From: GCA-003244245 sp049673305
Lineage (GTDB): Bacteria > Actinomycetota > Actinomycetes > Mycobacteriales > Pseudonocardiaceae
Assembly: GCA_049673305.1 (NCBI GenBank)
Contig: JBATXM010000196.1
Coordinates: 1 to 64,000 of the forward strand
Direction of reading: 5' to 3'
Length of the DNA stretch: 64,000 bases
In this document: piece by piece, positions 18,409 to 26,802 of the stretch
How positions within the stretch are numbered: the first letter of the stretch is position 1
How the letters are laid out: each line of letters starts with the position of its first letter
Notes under the pieces: model-generated
The model's input: only the letters and a program-made list of their open reading frames with translations
What the model was told of the DNA's origin: nothing
The model's database searches: none
Position numbers and translations under genes: made by a program

Positions 18409-19137
18409 GTGAGCGAGCTGATGCCGGACGCCTTGTTCGGGGTAGACGGCACCGAGTTGCCTCAGCTGTGGGCCGACCCGTCAGGGCGCGGCGGCGGGCG
18501 CGGACCGGAGTTGCCGCCGTTGACATTGCCTGCCATCCCGGGCTTCGGCGTGACTCGAGAGGAAATTGCCGCTGCATACAGTGAAGGTCGCACCTTGCTG
18601 GCGGATCAGCATCATGATTCATCGTCGGCGCAGCAACCTGCCGCCGCACCGAGCGCCGCTGCGCCCAAAGCCCCCCCGGCGCATCATGTTCTCTCGGCCC
18701 ATGCCCTCACGGCCAATGCCCTTGCGGCCAATGCCGTCTCAGCACGCGTCCCCTCGCGACATGTCCCCTCGGCAAATACCACAGCCCCGCTGCTTGCTCC
18801 AGCTGCTCCGGAGCTAGGAGGTCCCTCAGCGGCCGTCGCGCCGAACCGCAGCCGATCGCGTGTTCCCGCGCCGGTCCCGCCCGGTAAGCTGGCGCCGCCC
18901 ACGCACCGCAGCTTGCTCTTCCGCCCGCTGCGGGCAGTCGGTTCCCGCACGCCCGTACTGCTGAGCGACCTCCGTCGCCGAGTCGGCGACCGTCACGGTG
19001 CCGGCTTGCCACTGCAACTCAGGTCCAGTGGGGGCGCGGGTGTCTTCTTCTTTATCGCGCTAATCATCTTCTTGGTATTGGCGTACGGTATGATCGCTGG
19101 AATCGTGGAATCGGTAATCAGACTCTTTCAGTCGTGA
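18409..19137 (+). CDS. Low-complexity protein with a C-terminal membrane anchor
   Basis: A 242-residue unknown starting at GTG 18409. The first 65 residues are ordered (LFGVDGTELPQLWADP, PAIPGFGVTREEIAAAYSEGRTLLAD). A long Ala/Pro-rich region follows with imperfect repeats (AHALTANALAANAVSA). The end is a single hydrophobic helix (GVFFFIALIIFLVLAYGMIAGIVES). It is probably cytoplasmic and tail-anchored. The low-complexity part is coded by short DNA repeats around 18690-18770. No family was recognised. It follows topA by 59 bp on the same strand. Confidence 0.55.
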   Translation: MSELMPDALFGVDGTELPQLWADPSGRGGGRGPELPPLTLPAIPGFGVTREEIAAAYSEGRTLLADQHHDSSSAQQPAAAPSAAAPKAPPAHHVLSAHALTANALAANAVSARVPSRHVPSANTTAPLLAPAAPELGGPSAAVAPNRSRSRVPAPVPPGKLAPPTHRSLLFRPLRAVGSRTPVLLSDLRRRVGDRHGAGLPLQLRSSGGAGVFFFIALIIFLVLAYGMIAGIVESVIRLFQS

Positions 19138-19333
19138 TGGCCGTCGCCAGCCTTGGTTGCGCAAGGTATGACATTTGCGAACTGCGTATGACATGCGTGG
19201 ACACAGCCATCCTGGAGTAGCTTCTTGATCCAACTCTGACTTGGGGCATCCGTAAGGTGTTCGCAGGAAAATCTGGTGAATATCCGAGCGTCCACGGGTC
19301 TCTAGGCCTGTGAAGGACCGGCCTAGGACTCAA

Positions 19334-19394
19334 GATCACGGTTTGGGTGCCTCAGGTGACATGTCGTGTCACTTTCGGCACCGAAACCGTGATC
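19334..19394. repeat. 18-bp inverted repeat, 25-base loop
   Basis: Arms at 19334-19351 and 19377-19394 match in 17 of 18 positions (gatcacggtttgggtgcc against the complement of ggcaccgaaaccgtgatc). It could be a terminator, an operator or a relic of a small mobile element. Confidence 0.6.
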
Positions 19395-19587
19395 ATGATC
19401 GCAGTGCCGCCCCGAGGTGGGTCACCACCGCCTGCGGGTGGAACGTTGTTTGCCCGCGCCTACCTCATCGCCTGGTACGGCGGCGCCCGGTTGGTGGGGG
19501 CATGGGTGTGCGTGCCACACGAGCTGGTGGTGGGCAGGCGGGGTGACGGGCAGATGGTGGCTCACCGCCAGCGAGCGCCGTGAGTCC

Positions 19588-19674
19588 CGCCTGCGCTGGA
19601 GTTCCCGAAATCGAGGGCCGTCCGCCACCCGCCTAACAGCTCTGCTGTCGAGTTCGGGAACTCCAGCGCAGGCG
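19588..19674. repeat. Perfect 22-bp inverted repeat, 43-base loop
   Basis: Arms 19588-19609 and 19653-19674 are exact complements (core ctgcgctggagttcccgaa). It lies 115 bp upstream of the antitoxin gene. The large loop is unlike a simple terminator. Confidence 0.7.
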
Positions 19675-19789
19675 AAGGCACCCAGGCGCCGGTGGGATCA
19701 TCCTCGTAACTGCGGTATGCCTCCGGACGGCTGTCGCAGCGTGCCCGCTGGAGGAGGCTACTCGGATCTGCTCAACTGAGGAACTGGCT

Positions 19790-20086
19790 ATGGCTGTTTC
19801 GGAGAAACGCCCAGCGCGTGCGATGCTGCGTTCCGAGGGCCAGCTGACGCTTCCTCCGGAGATCCGGGCGGCGCTGCACGTCGGCGAGGGCGACGAGGTT
19901 GAGTTCACCGTGACGGACGCTGGCGAAATCCTGCTGCGCGACATGACGAGCGTACCGGCTGACCAGCGCTGGTTTTGGGAGCCTGATTGGCAGGCCGGTG
20001 AGCGCGAGGCGAGTGCGCAGATCAAGGCTGGCGACGTCGAGGTTTTCGAGGACGTCGATGCGATGTTCGTCGCGCTGAATAAATAG
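19790..20086 (+). CDS. Antitoxin, AbrB/MazE-type DNA-binding protein
   Basis: A 98-residue protein with a SpoVT/AbrB fold at the N-terminus: AMLRSEGQLTLPPEIRAALHVGEGDEVEF, core GQLTLPPEIR. The C-terminal half (WEPDWQAGEREASAQIKAGDVEVFEDVDAMFVAL, core REASAQIKAG) is the acidic toxin-binding tail seen in many type II antitoxins. It lies 6 bp upstream of a RelE-like toxin gene on the same strand. The known family role is to repress the operon and neutralise the toxin. Confidence 0.82.
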   Translation: MAVSEKRPARAMLRSEGQLTLPPEIRAALHVGEGDEVEFTVTDAGEILLRDMTSVPADQRWFWEPDWQAGEREASAQIKAGDVEVFEDVDAMFVALNK

Positions 20087-20092
20087 ACGACG

Positions 20093-20365
20093 GTGCCGAC
20101 GTTCGCGATGACGCCGCGTTTCCGGCGTGACCTCAAGGCGCTCGCCCCCGAGCAGCGTGCCCGGTTTGAGAAGGTTGTGCGCGAGGAGTTCGTGCCCGAC
20201 GTAGACGCGAACCAGTGGCGCCCAGGGCTGCGGGTCAAGCGGGTTCAGGGAGTGCCGAAGGTATGTGAGATGACCTGGGCACCAGATGGACGGGTCACCT
20301 GGCAGTTCGGTACACCGATCCGGGACGGCGTGCGGCACGTGACCTGGCGTCGGGTGGGCACTTAG
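20093..20365 (+). CDS. RelE/ParE-superfamily toxin
   Basis: A 90-residue basic protein beginning at GTG 20093. The pattern FRRDLKALAPEQRARFEKVV, then WRPGLRVKRVQGVPKVCEMTWAPDGRVTWQFG, core GVPKVCEMTWAPDGR, and HVTWRRVGT matches RelE/YoeB-like mRNA interferases or ParE relatives, with a basic two-helix start and a beta-sheet core. Six bases separate it from the antitoxin. RelE and ParE cannot be told apart here, so the cellular target is open. Confidence 0.78.
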   Translation: MPTFAMTPRFRRDLKALAPEQRARFEKVVREEFVPDVDANQWRPGLRVKRVQGVPKVCEMTWAPDGRVTWQFGTPIRDGVRHVTWRRVGT

Positions 20366-20426
20366 TCTGGGTCAGCTTCTCCAGACCGTCGGGCGCTCCT
20401 CGCCGATGTCGACCCGTGAGGCGAGG

Positions 20427-20666
20427 TTAGTGGGGGAGGGTGGTGAGGAAGGTGTGCCAGGAGGTGGGGGGGATGGTGAGGGCGGGGCCGGGGCGGTGCT
20501 TGGAGTCGCGCACCAGCACGGCCTCCGGGGTGGGCGCGACCTCGACGCAGGCGGAGCCGTTGGAGCTGTAGCTGCTGGTGCGCCAGCCGACCTCGACGCA
20601 GTCACCGTTGGTGCCGCTGTAGCTGCTCGTGTGCCAGACAATCCCGTCCGGCTCAGGCGCGGTCAT
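20427..20666 (-). CDS. DUF397 protein with a duplicated motif
   Basis: A 79-residue protein holding two copies of the DUF397 W(H/R)TSSYSxxxGxCVEV motif in tandem (WHTSSYSGTNGDCVEVG then WRTSSYSSNGSACVEVA), followed by VLVRDSKHRPG and SWHTFL. DUF397 proteins pair with helix-turn-helix partners in Streptomyces and relatives, as in whiJ-like loci that affect development. It overlaps the end of the upstream regulator by 14 bp. GAGGA upstream favours the second of two adjacent ATG codons. Confidence 0.85.
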   Translation of the reverse strand: MTAPEPDGIVWHTSSYSGTNGDCVEVGWRTSSYSSNGSACVEVAPTPEAVLVRDSKHRPGPALTIPPTSWHTFLTTLPH

Positions 20667-21528
20667 CATAGTCCTCGCGATCCGCATAGAGCTCGGTTGC
20701 CAGGGTGGCAATCAACTCCCTCGATTCTTCCTCACTCAGCGCCGTCTTCGCCAGTGCCCCCAGGATGCTGCGGTATGCGTCGATCTCCACGGGCAGCTCC
20801 AGGAACACGCTGGAGGTCTCGCTCTCCAGGTAGGCCACCGGCTTGAACTCGTCGAACTCCATCAGTCTGAACGCACCATTGATCGCGGCGTGCGCCCCAC
20901 GGATGGCTGGTACCACCCGCAGGGTGAGGTAGGGGCGCACCGCCATCCGCAGCAGGTGGTGCAACTGCTCGGACATGACGGCGGTTCCACCGACCGGCAG
21001 CCGGAGCACGAACTCGTGCAGGTAGAACTCGAAGCGCGCTGGGGGCTCCCGGGTGAACATGCTCTGACGGGCCAGCCGGGCGGCCACCCGGTCATCGATC
21101 TCTTTCGCTGGGATCGTGCCCGCCTCCTGGATCAGCGCGCGGGCGTAGTCGCCGGTTTGCAGCAGGCCGGGCACCAGTGTCGGCTCGAAACCGCCGATCG
21201 TCACCGCCTTGTTCTCGTGGTCGATCAGGGTCATAAGTTGTTGGGGCAGGCGGGCGCCGTGTTGTTGGAACCAGCCTGGGGTGTGCTGGTCCGCGCAGAG
21301 GGCCATCAACCGGTCGCGCTCCGCGCCGGTCACCCGGCACACCGCCAGGAATGCCGACACCTGCACCGCGCTCGCGTTACGCTTGCCCGATAACAGCCGG
21401 GACACCCAGCTTGGTGACAAGGCGAGTTGCTCCGCGACCTGCTGGCCGTTGAGCCCGACGTACTTCATCGCCCGGCGCAGTCCTTCGCCCAGCTCGCGGC
21501 TGCGGATCGTCGGCTCGTGATCGTCCAT
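20653..21528 (-). CDS. XRE-family regulator with DUF5753 (Scr1-like)
   Basis: A 291-residue protein. The N-terminal helix-turn-helix (LGEGLRRAMKYVGLNGQQVAEQLALSPSWVSRLLSGKR, core LALSPSWVSRLLSGKR) is followed by the DUF5753 domain. Its markers are the ILVPGLLQTGDYARALI-like segment (here TLVPGLLQTGDYARALI), RQSMF, and AHAAINGAFRLMEF. GGGAGGT sits 7 bases before ATG 21528, so an upstream ATG at 21546 was rejected. It is translationally coupled to the DUF397 gene. The partner operon is the widespread actinobacterial regulator pair. Confidence 0.88.
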   Translation of the reverse strand: MDDHEPTIRSRELGEGLRRAMKYVGLNGQQVAEQLALSPSWVSRLLSGKRNASAVQVSAFLAVCRVTGAERDRLMALCADQHTPGWFQQHGARLPQQLMTLIDHENKAVTIGGFEPTLVPGLLQTGDYARALIQEAGTIPAKEIDDRVAARLARQSMFTREPPARFEFYLHEFVLRLPVGGTAVMSEQLHHLLRMAVRPYLTLRVVPAIRGAHAAINGAFRLMEFDEFKPVAYLESETSSVFLELPVEIDAYRSILGALAKTALSEEESRELIATLATELYADREDYDDRA

Positions 21529-21685
21529 GATGACCTCCCATCGCACACCATAGAGTCATTCCCAAAAAAATGTCGCACTGACAGTCATCTTGTCATCCCA
21601 TTGAGGTTTGCGTTGACCTCTGGACAAGTGGTTGCCTCATCATGGGCGGGATGTGGATCTCGCCGGACTCTTCAGGAGGTAACCG

Positions 21686-22006
21686 ATGGACGAGCTTGCC
21701 CCCGCTGTCGCCGACGCCTTCGGGCTGCTGTGGGTCGACCTCGACGAGCACCTGTGCGAGGCGGAGGCCCTGGCGTGCAAGTTCACGTGGTCCGAGGAGG
21801 ACGTCGACCGGGTCGGCACGCTGATCCCCGACCTGGTGCTCGTCATCCGTGGGCTGCTGATTGAGCACCAGCCCATGCCCACGGGGACCTGCCGGCCCTG
21901 CTCCGCAGCGTGGCCCTGCCCGGTGGTGACGACGATCCACGGGTTGGTGAAGGACCAGGACCGGACGTTCACCGCGCTCCTCAAGCAGGCCCGTGACGGT
22001 AGGTGA
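21686..22006 (+). CDS. Small protein divergent from the helix-turn-helix/DUF397 operon
   Basis: A 106-residue unknown, preceded by a strong AGGAGGT at 21676-21682. It is acidic and helical in the first 65 residues (WVDLDEHLCEAEALACKFTWSEEDVDRVGTLIPDLVLVIRGLL, core FTWSEEDVDRVG). A Cys-rich patch follows (GTCRPCSAAWPCPVVTTIHGLVKD, core CRPCSAAWPC), compatible with a small metal site. Such genes often sit opposite XRE/DUF397 pairs in Pseudonocardiaceae and Streptomyces. The function is unknown. Confidence 0.7.
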   Translation: MDELAPAVADAFGLLWVDLDEHLCEAEALACKFTWSEEDVDRVGTLIPDLVLVIRGLLIEHQPMPTGTCRPCSAAWPCPVVTTIHGLVKDQDRTFTALLKQARDGR

Positions 22007-22108
22007 CCAGGCGATTCCACACTGTTATCAAAAATCTGTAACGGTGGCCCCGGACCGGCGATGCTACTACCGTCATGACCGGTACGCGACACAGGAGGTC
22101 CTCCCGCG

Positions 22109-24085
22109 ATGGGTGACTCGAGCCAGCGACTGGCCAATCTGCTCACCGAGAGCCGGGCGTTCCCCCCCAGCGAGGAGTTCGCCGCGCAGGCGAACGCCAC
22201 CGCCGCGCTCTACGACGACGCGAATGCTGACCCGGAGGCTTTCTGGGCGCACCAGGCGCACCGGTTGCACTGGCATACCGACTTCGATCAGGTCCTCGAC
22301 TGGTCTGACCGCCCGTTCGCGCGGTGGTTCGTCGGCGGCCGGCTCAACGTCGCCTACAACTGCGTGGACCGGCACGTCGAGGCCGGCCACGGTGATCAGG
22401 TCGCCTTCCACTGGGAAGGCGAGCCGGGTGACACCCGCACCATTACCTACGCCGAGCTGCAGCGCCAGGTCGCCAAGACGGCCAACGCCTTGCTCGAGCT
22501 GGGCCTGGAGACCGGGGACCGGGTGGCCATCCAGCTGCCGATGATCCCCGAGGCGATTTTCGCCATGCTCGCCTGCGCCCGGCTGGGCCTACCGCACAGC
22601 GTGGTGTTCGGGGGCTTCTCCGCCGAGGCGCTGCGCCAGCGGGTCACCGACGCGCAGGCCAAGCTGGTGATCACCGCCGATGGGCAGTACCGGCGGGGCC
22701 GCGCGGCCCCGTTGAAGGCCAACGCCGACGAGGCGCTGCGGGACACTCCGACGGTGCGCCACGTCCTGGTGGTCAAGCGCACCGACACCGAGCTGCCCTG
22801 GACCGAAGGCCGTGACCTGTGGTGGCACGAACTGGTGAATCACCAGTCTGACCAGCACATCTGCCAGGCGTTCGACAGCGAGCACCCGCTGTTCATCCTC
22901 TACACCTCAGGCACCACCGGAAAGCCCAAGGGCATTCTGCACACCAGCGGCGGCTACCTCACCCAGTGCGCCTACACCCACCACGTCGTTTTCGACCATA
23001 AGCCCGGCCAGGACGTCTACTGGTGCACCGCAGACATCGGCTGGGTCACCGGGCACAGCTACATCGTCTACGGGCCGCTGGCCAACCGGGCGACGTCGAT
23101 CATCTACGAGGGCACCCCGAACACCCCGCATGAGGGTCGGCACTGGGAGATCGTGCAGCGGTACGGCGTCACGACCTATTACACCGCGCCGACCCTGATC
23201 CGCACCTTCATGAAGTGGGGCAAGGAGATCCCGCAGCGCTACGATCTGTCCTCGCTGCGGTTGCTGGGCAGCGTCGGAGAGCCGATCAATCCCGAGGCCT
23301 GGATGTGGTACCGGGAGCACGTTGGCGCTGATCGCTGCCCGGTGGTGGACACCTGGTGGCAAACTGAGACCGGCGCGATCATGATCTCGCCGCTGCCTGG
23401 CGTCACCGCGGCCAAGCCCGGCTCGGCGATGCGACCACTGCCGGGCATCAGCGCTGCCGTGGTGGACGGCACTGGCACCCCGGTCAGCTGCGGCCAGGGC
23501 GGATACCTGGTGATCGACGCGCCCTGGCCAGGGATGTTGCGCACCATCTGGGGGGATGACGAGCGATACCGGAAGACGTACTGGTCCCGCTTCGCCAAGC
23601 AGGGCTACTACTTCGCTGGGGATGGCGCCAAGTACGACGACGACGGCGCGATCTGGCTGCTGGGCCGAGTGGACGACGTGATGAACATCTCCGGGCACCG
23701 GATCTCCACCACCGAGGTGGAGTCCGCGCTGGTGTCGCATCCGACGGTGGCCGAAGCCGCCGTGGTCGGCGCCCCCGACCCGATCACCGGGCAGGGCATC
23801 GTCGCGTTCGTGATCCTGCGCGGCCACGTCGCCCAGGACGAGGCACGGGGCGAAGAGGCGATCAAGGCGTTGCGCAACCACGTGGCGATCCAGATCGGCG
23901 CGATCGCCAAGCCGAGGCAGATCATGGTCGTCGCGGACCTGCCGAAAACGAGATCCGGCAAGATCATGCGCCGCCTGCTCCGCGACGTAGCCTCCCACCG
24001 CGAAATAGGCGACGTCACCACCCTGGCTGACTCCACCGTCATGGACCTGATCTCCGCCGGCATGCAAGCCGGCCTCACAGAGTAG
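22109..24085 (+). CDS. acs: Acetyl-CoA synthetase (AMP-forming)
   Basis: A 658-residue enzyme converting acetate, ATP and CoA to acetyl-CoA. Visible motifs are YTSGTTGKPKGILHTSGGYL (P-loop), VYWCTADIGWVTGHSY, VVDTWWQTETGA, the YFAGDGAKYDDDG hinge and the C-terminal KTRSGKIMRRLLR with the acylation-regulated Lys. The length equals the family norm. ACAGGAGG lies upstream of ATG 22109. Its position before the ephE-like region resembles Rv3667 in mycobacteria. It appears to be a single-gene unit, with a palindrome directly after the stop. Confidence 0.96.
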   Translation: MGDSSQRLANLLTESRAFPPSEEFAAQANATAALYDDANADPEAFWAHQAHRLHWHTDFDQVLDWSDRPFARWFVGGRLNVAYNCVDRHVEAGHGDQVAFHWEGEPGDTRTITYAELQRQVAKTANALLELGLETGDRVAIQLPMIPEAIFAMLACARLGLPHSVVFGGFSAEALRQRVTDAQAKLVITADGQYRRGRAAPLKANADEALRDTPTVRHVLVVKRTDTELPWTEGRDLWWHELVNHQSDQHICQAFDSEHPLFILYTSGTTGKPKGILHTSGGYLTQCAYTHHVVFDHKPGQDVYWCTADIGWVTGHSYIVYGPLANRATSIIYEGTPNTPHEGRHWEIVQRYGVTTYYTAPTLIRTFMKWGKEIPQRYDLSSLRLLGSVGEPINPEAWMWYREHVGADRCPVVDTWWQTETGAIMISPLPGVTAAKPGSAMRPLPGISAAVVDGTGTPVSCGQGGYLVIDAPWPGMLRTIWGDDERYRKTYWSRFAKQGYYFAGDGAKYDDDGAIWLLGRVDDVMNISGHRISTTEVESALVSHPTVAEAAVVGAPDPITGQGIVAFVILRGHVAQDEARGEEAIKALRNHVAIQIGAIAKPRQIMVVADLPKTRSGKIMRRLLRDVASHREIGDVTTLADSTVMDLISAGMQAGLTE

Positions 24086-24089
24086 CTGG

Positions 24090-24120
24090 CAACTCGCCAT
24101 TCGGAGCCGAATCGCGGTTG
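24090..24120. repeat. Palindromic element after acs (copy 1 of a dispersed motif)
   Basis: A 31-bp imperfect palindrome centred on gccattcggagccgaat, starting 5 bases after the acs stop. The same core (gccattcggagccgaatggc or its complement) recurs twice near 39.9 kb. It may act here as the acs terminator. Confidence 0.55.
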
Positions 24121-24138
24121 CGGGGGCATGCTGGGTAG

Positions 24139-24543
24139 GTGGGTGAGTTGGTGATTCCTGAGGGTGAGGTGGGGTGGCGCTTTTCGCGGTCTAGTGGGCC
24201 GGGCGGGCAGGGGGTGAACACCACCGACTCGCGCGTCGAACTGATTTTTGACGTGACGGCCAGCACGGCGTTCACGCCAGCCCAACGGGACCAGATACTC
24301 CAGCGGCTGTCCGGGCGGCTGATCGACGGTGTGCTCACGATCGTGGCCAGCGAGTACCGCTCCCAACTGCGCAACCGGGAGGCAGCGCGAGCCCGGCTCG
24401 CCGCGATGCTGCGTCAGGCACTGGCCCCGGACCCGCCGACGCGCCGCCCGACCCGCCCTTCCCGGGCCGCTCGGGAGCGCCGCCTTGCCGACAAACGACA
24501 CCGGACGGTCACCAAGCAACTACGCAGACTGACGGAGGAATGA
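24139..24543 (+). CDS. arfB: Ribosome-rescue peptidyl-tRNA hydrolase ArfB (YaeJ)
   Basis: A 134-residue protein that frees stalled ribosomes by hydrolysing peptidyl-tRNA. The GGQ loop is in FSRSSGPGGQGVNTTDSRVEL, core GPGGQGVN. The C-terminal tail is rich in Arg/Lys (RRPTRPSRAARERRLADKRHR), which in ArfB enters the empty mRNA channel. The length is that of the family and much shorter than RF1/RF2. The start is GTG 24139; upstream is the acs palindrome, so transcription is probably separate. Confidence 0.9.
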   Translation: MGELVIPEGEVGWRFSRSSGPGGQGVNTTDSRVELIFDVTASTAFTPAQRDQILQRLSGRLIDGVLTIVASEYRSQLRNREAARARLAAMLRQALAPDPPTRRPTRPSRAARERRLADKRHRTVTKQLRRLTEE

Positions 24544-25202
24544 GCCGTAACGCCACTCTGACTGACATCGATATTCGGGTAGAGAACAGTCCGCTCTGCG
24601 GCGTGGCATTAAACCTGACAACGGTCATCCGTCGAAGGTGTCCTCGCTGGAGGAATTTCTTGACCAACAGGTTCCCTATGCCCGGCTGGACTTCGAGTGG
24701 AGACTGCGGGTGATTTTCTGACAGCCGTGAGCAACGTCAATGGGCTACCCATCGAAGCGGCCGGCAGACATCTGTTTGAAGCCTTCTCGACGTGACTGAT
24801 GGCGCGGGCACGGGGGCGCATCGTTCTTGGGTCTTTCCAGGCTTGGTATGGCCACCGGGACCTGGGCCTGACCAATGACTCCGTCGATGTGTTGGTGGAT
24901 CTCAACCGCTGTTCCCGAGACAACCCTGTGTGACCTGGTGACCTGCGCCGCAGCCGGTGAGCAGCGGCACGCCGTGGCGCTGGCCAGCCAGGAGGGTTTG
25001 TTGGTGGGGGGCCAGACCAACTATGTGGAGGTCCTTGATCCAATCCTGTGGTCCCCCGGCGACTCAGCTGGGCCAGCCCTGCTGCGCCGGTTGCTGCGCC
25101 GCCTCGCCCTGCGCGATCCAGTGATCTCACCGAGCTGGGGGGAGGTGTACACCCGGCTCCGCGATGCCTGCCGCGCCGAGCGTGACGAGGCCGGCGAGCT
25201 GT
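24544..25202. other. Stretch with decayed coding traces only
   Basis: No intact gene is convincing. Short plus-strand pieces read like protein but in shifting frames: SLEEFLDQQVPYARLDFEWRLRV near 24650, VDVLVDLNRCSRDNPV near 24880 in one frame, then a frame running to 25219 with VALASQEGLLVGGQTNYVEVLDP and AERDEAGELYADDA. I take this as a relic of an unknown gene, perhaps once linked to the decayed binding protein downstream. A large minus-strand open frame over it looks like a shadow. Confidence 0.35.
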
Positions 25203-26438
25203 ATGCTGACGATGCGTGAAATCTTCGAGCCACCGACGACGAGGCCAGGCCGTTGCCGCCGCAAGCGCGCACTGATCGCCCTGGCGACCGTGATAGTGAT
25301 CGCCGCTGCCGGTCTGGTGTGCTTCGCCAACAAGTGGTTCCATACTTGCGGGTCGTTCGGGTCCGGGATTTATCGGGTCGATGGGGAGTGCGTCGGTGTC
25401 ACCGACGGCTCCTACCTTTTCCAGCCCGAATTCACCGACGTCGAGAATAAGATCGCGGTCGAGAACTCCCGGGTGAGCGCGGGGTCCTCTTCGTATGTCA
25501 CGGTGGCACTGCTCGACCTGTTGACGCCGACCGTGACCAGCGCCACGTCCGCAGCGGGAATCCGCAACGAACTCGAGGGCGCATACACGGCGCAGCATCA
25601 GATCAACAAGTTGGTCCCGCCCAACAGCTCCAACCCACAGATCAAGCTGGCCCTCGCCAACCAGGGCAACACCGACAGCCAGTGGCAACCCGTGGCCGAT
25701 CAGCTAGTGGAGATGACGAAAGCGAACCACCCACTCGTTGCTGTGATCGGCTTGGGATCAAGCCGCGCAGACCCGGCGACGAGCCCAGTACTTGTCGAGC
25801 CACGAGATTCCCATGGTCGGCGCGATCCTTAGCGCCGATGAGCTGGTCTACACCCACATCCCCGGGCTGATCAGGGTGTCCGCTAGCAACCAGGACGACC
25901 TCGAATCGGGGCGTCCATTCCCAACCCCAGCCCCGACAGATTCGACATCGTCACGCCCAATATCTGCTCGGTGAAATCAGACGTTGTCCTCTACGCGGGC
26001 CGGGAAGTGGATCTCGCCGCTTTCCTCCAGTCACTGGAGGGCAGGCTGTGCCTCGGTACCCCGCTGACCATAGTGACCGGTGGGAATGACCTCGGGGAGA
26101 TCCTGAAGGAGCAGGAACAACGCTTGTGCCCGGCGCACCTCACGGTCGTGTTCGCCGGAATGACCTACCCTATGATGCACGACGCGTTGTTGACGGCCGA
26201 ACAAGCAGTACGGCTAGCGACCCCCGGGAAGTCACCCCCCACCGCGGCCAAGGTGCGCGGCGTGCTGCTGAACCTCAACGTTCTATACCAGGTGCAGGGC
26301 GCCAGTGGCACGTTCAGTTTCAGCTCCAGTCCGGCAGGCGCGGGCGATCCGCACGGCAAACCGGTGCCGGTGCTCCAGTATCCGGTGCCCCCTGGCGTTG
26401 CCTCCCGGCAGGTCGGGCCGCTCTACATCACGCCGTAG
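25203..26438 (+). pseudogene. Decayed ABC-type solute-binding-like protein with frameshifts
   Basis: Frame 1 starts at ATG 25203 with a membrane segment (ALIALATVIVIAAAGLVCFA) and YVTVALLDLLTP, and runs to LVAVIGLGSS near 25763. The homologous sequence then continues in a second frame (RRRAQYLSSHEIPMVGAILSADELVYTHIPGLIRVSAS, core EIPMVGAILSADE). It resumes in a third frame from about 25935 (DRFDIVTPN, VVLYAGREVDLAAFLQSL, LTIVTGGNDLGEIL). The order matches a periplasmic branched-chain-amino-acid-binding fold. At least two frameshifts, and apparently a deletion near 25900, have broken it. Confidence 0.7.
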
Positions 26439-26524
26439 GACGGGTCCCACCGAGCCGGTGCGCTCACCAGTCAGTCTCCTCGCATGCAGCAATGATCTTC
26501 AGCGGCGACGGTAGGATCGTGCCC

Positions 26525-26770
26525 GTGTCAGACTACGATCTTGAATCGCGCTTCTCCAAGCTTGAGTTCGAAGTGAGCCGCCTGCGCGAGACCCAGCTGG
26601 AACAGGACCAGCAGATCAACGAGCTGCGCCAGGATGTCGACGGACTGTATCGGGAGATCGGTGAGCTGCGTCAGGAGATGCGTGCGTGCTTCGGCATGCA
26701 GGCTACCGGTATGGCACAGATCACCGCGCTGCTCACGACAATCGCTGGGCCGGAGCGCAACGGTAGCTAA
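26525..26770 (+). CDS. Short coiled-coil protein
   Basis: An 81-residue protein beginning at GTG 26525, chosen because AGGA lies 8 bases upstream. An ATG at 26492 would add 11 residues. The central part is a clear coiled coil with heptads: FSKLEFEVSRLRETQLEQDQQINELRQDVDGLYREIGELRQEM, core QQINELRQDVDGLYREIGEL. A hydrophobic tail follows (TGMAQITALLTTIAG). Nothing identifies a partner. Similar small coiled-coil proteins occur in Pseudonocardiaceae as hypotheticals. Confidence 0.6.
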   Translation: MSDYDLESRFSKLEFEVSRLRETQLEQDQQINELRQDVDGLYREIGELRQEMRACFGMQATGMAQITALLTTIAGPERNGS

Positions 26771-26802
26771 GCCGCACCGCCAGCGATCTGCGTGGACTTA
26801 CG

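Larger units (their letters stand above)
19138..19789. other. 650-bp gene-free stretch with two large inverted repeats
   Basis: No convincing gene. It contains short direct repeats of gtatgacat (near 19167 and 19187) and two separate long inverted repeats, listed as their own entries. Small open frames here have no recognisable products. Confidence 0.5.

Noticed and set aside
24609..25688. Large minus-strand open frame
   Set aside because: Its composition is arginine/proline-rich with no motif, and the plus strand carries the recognisable binding-protein remnant.
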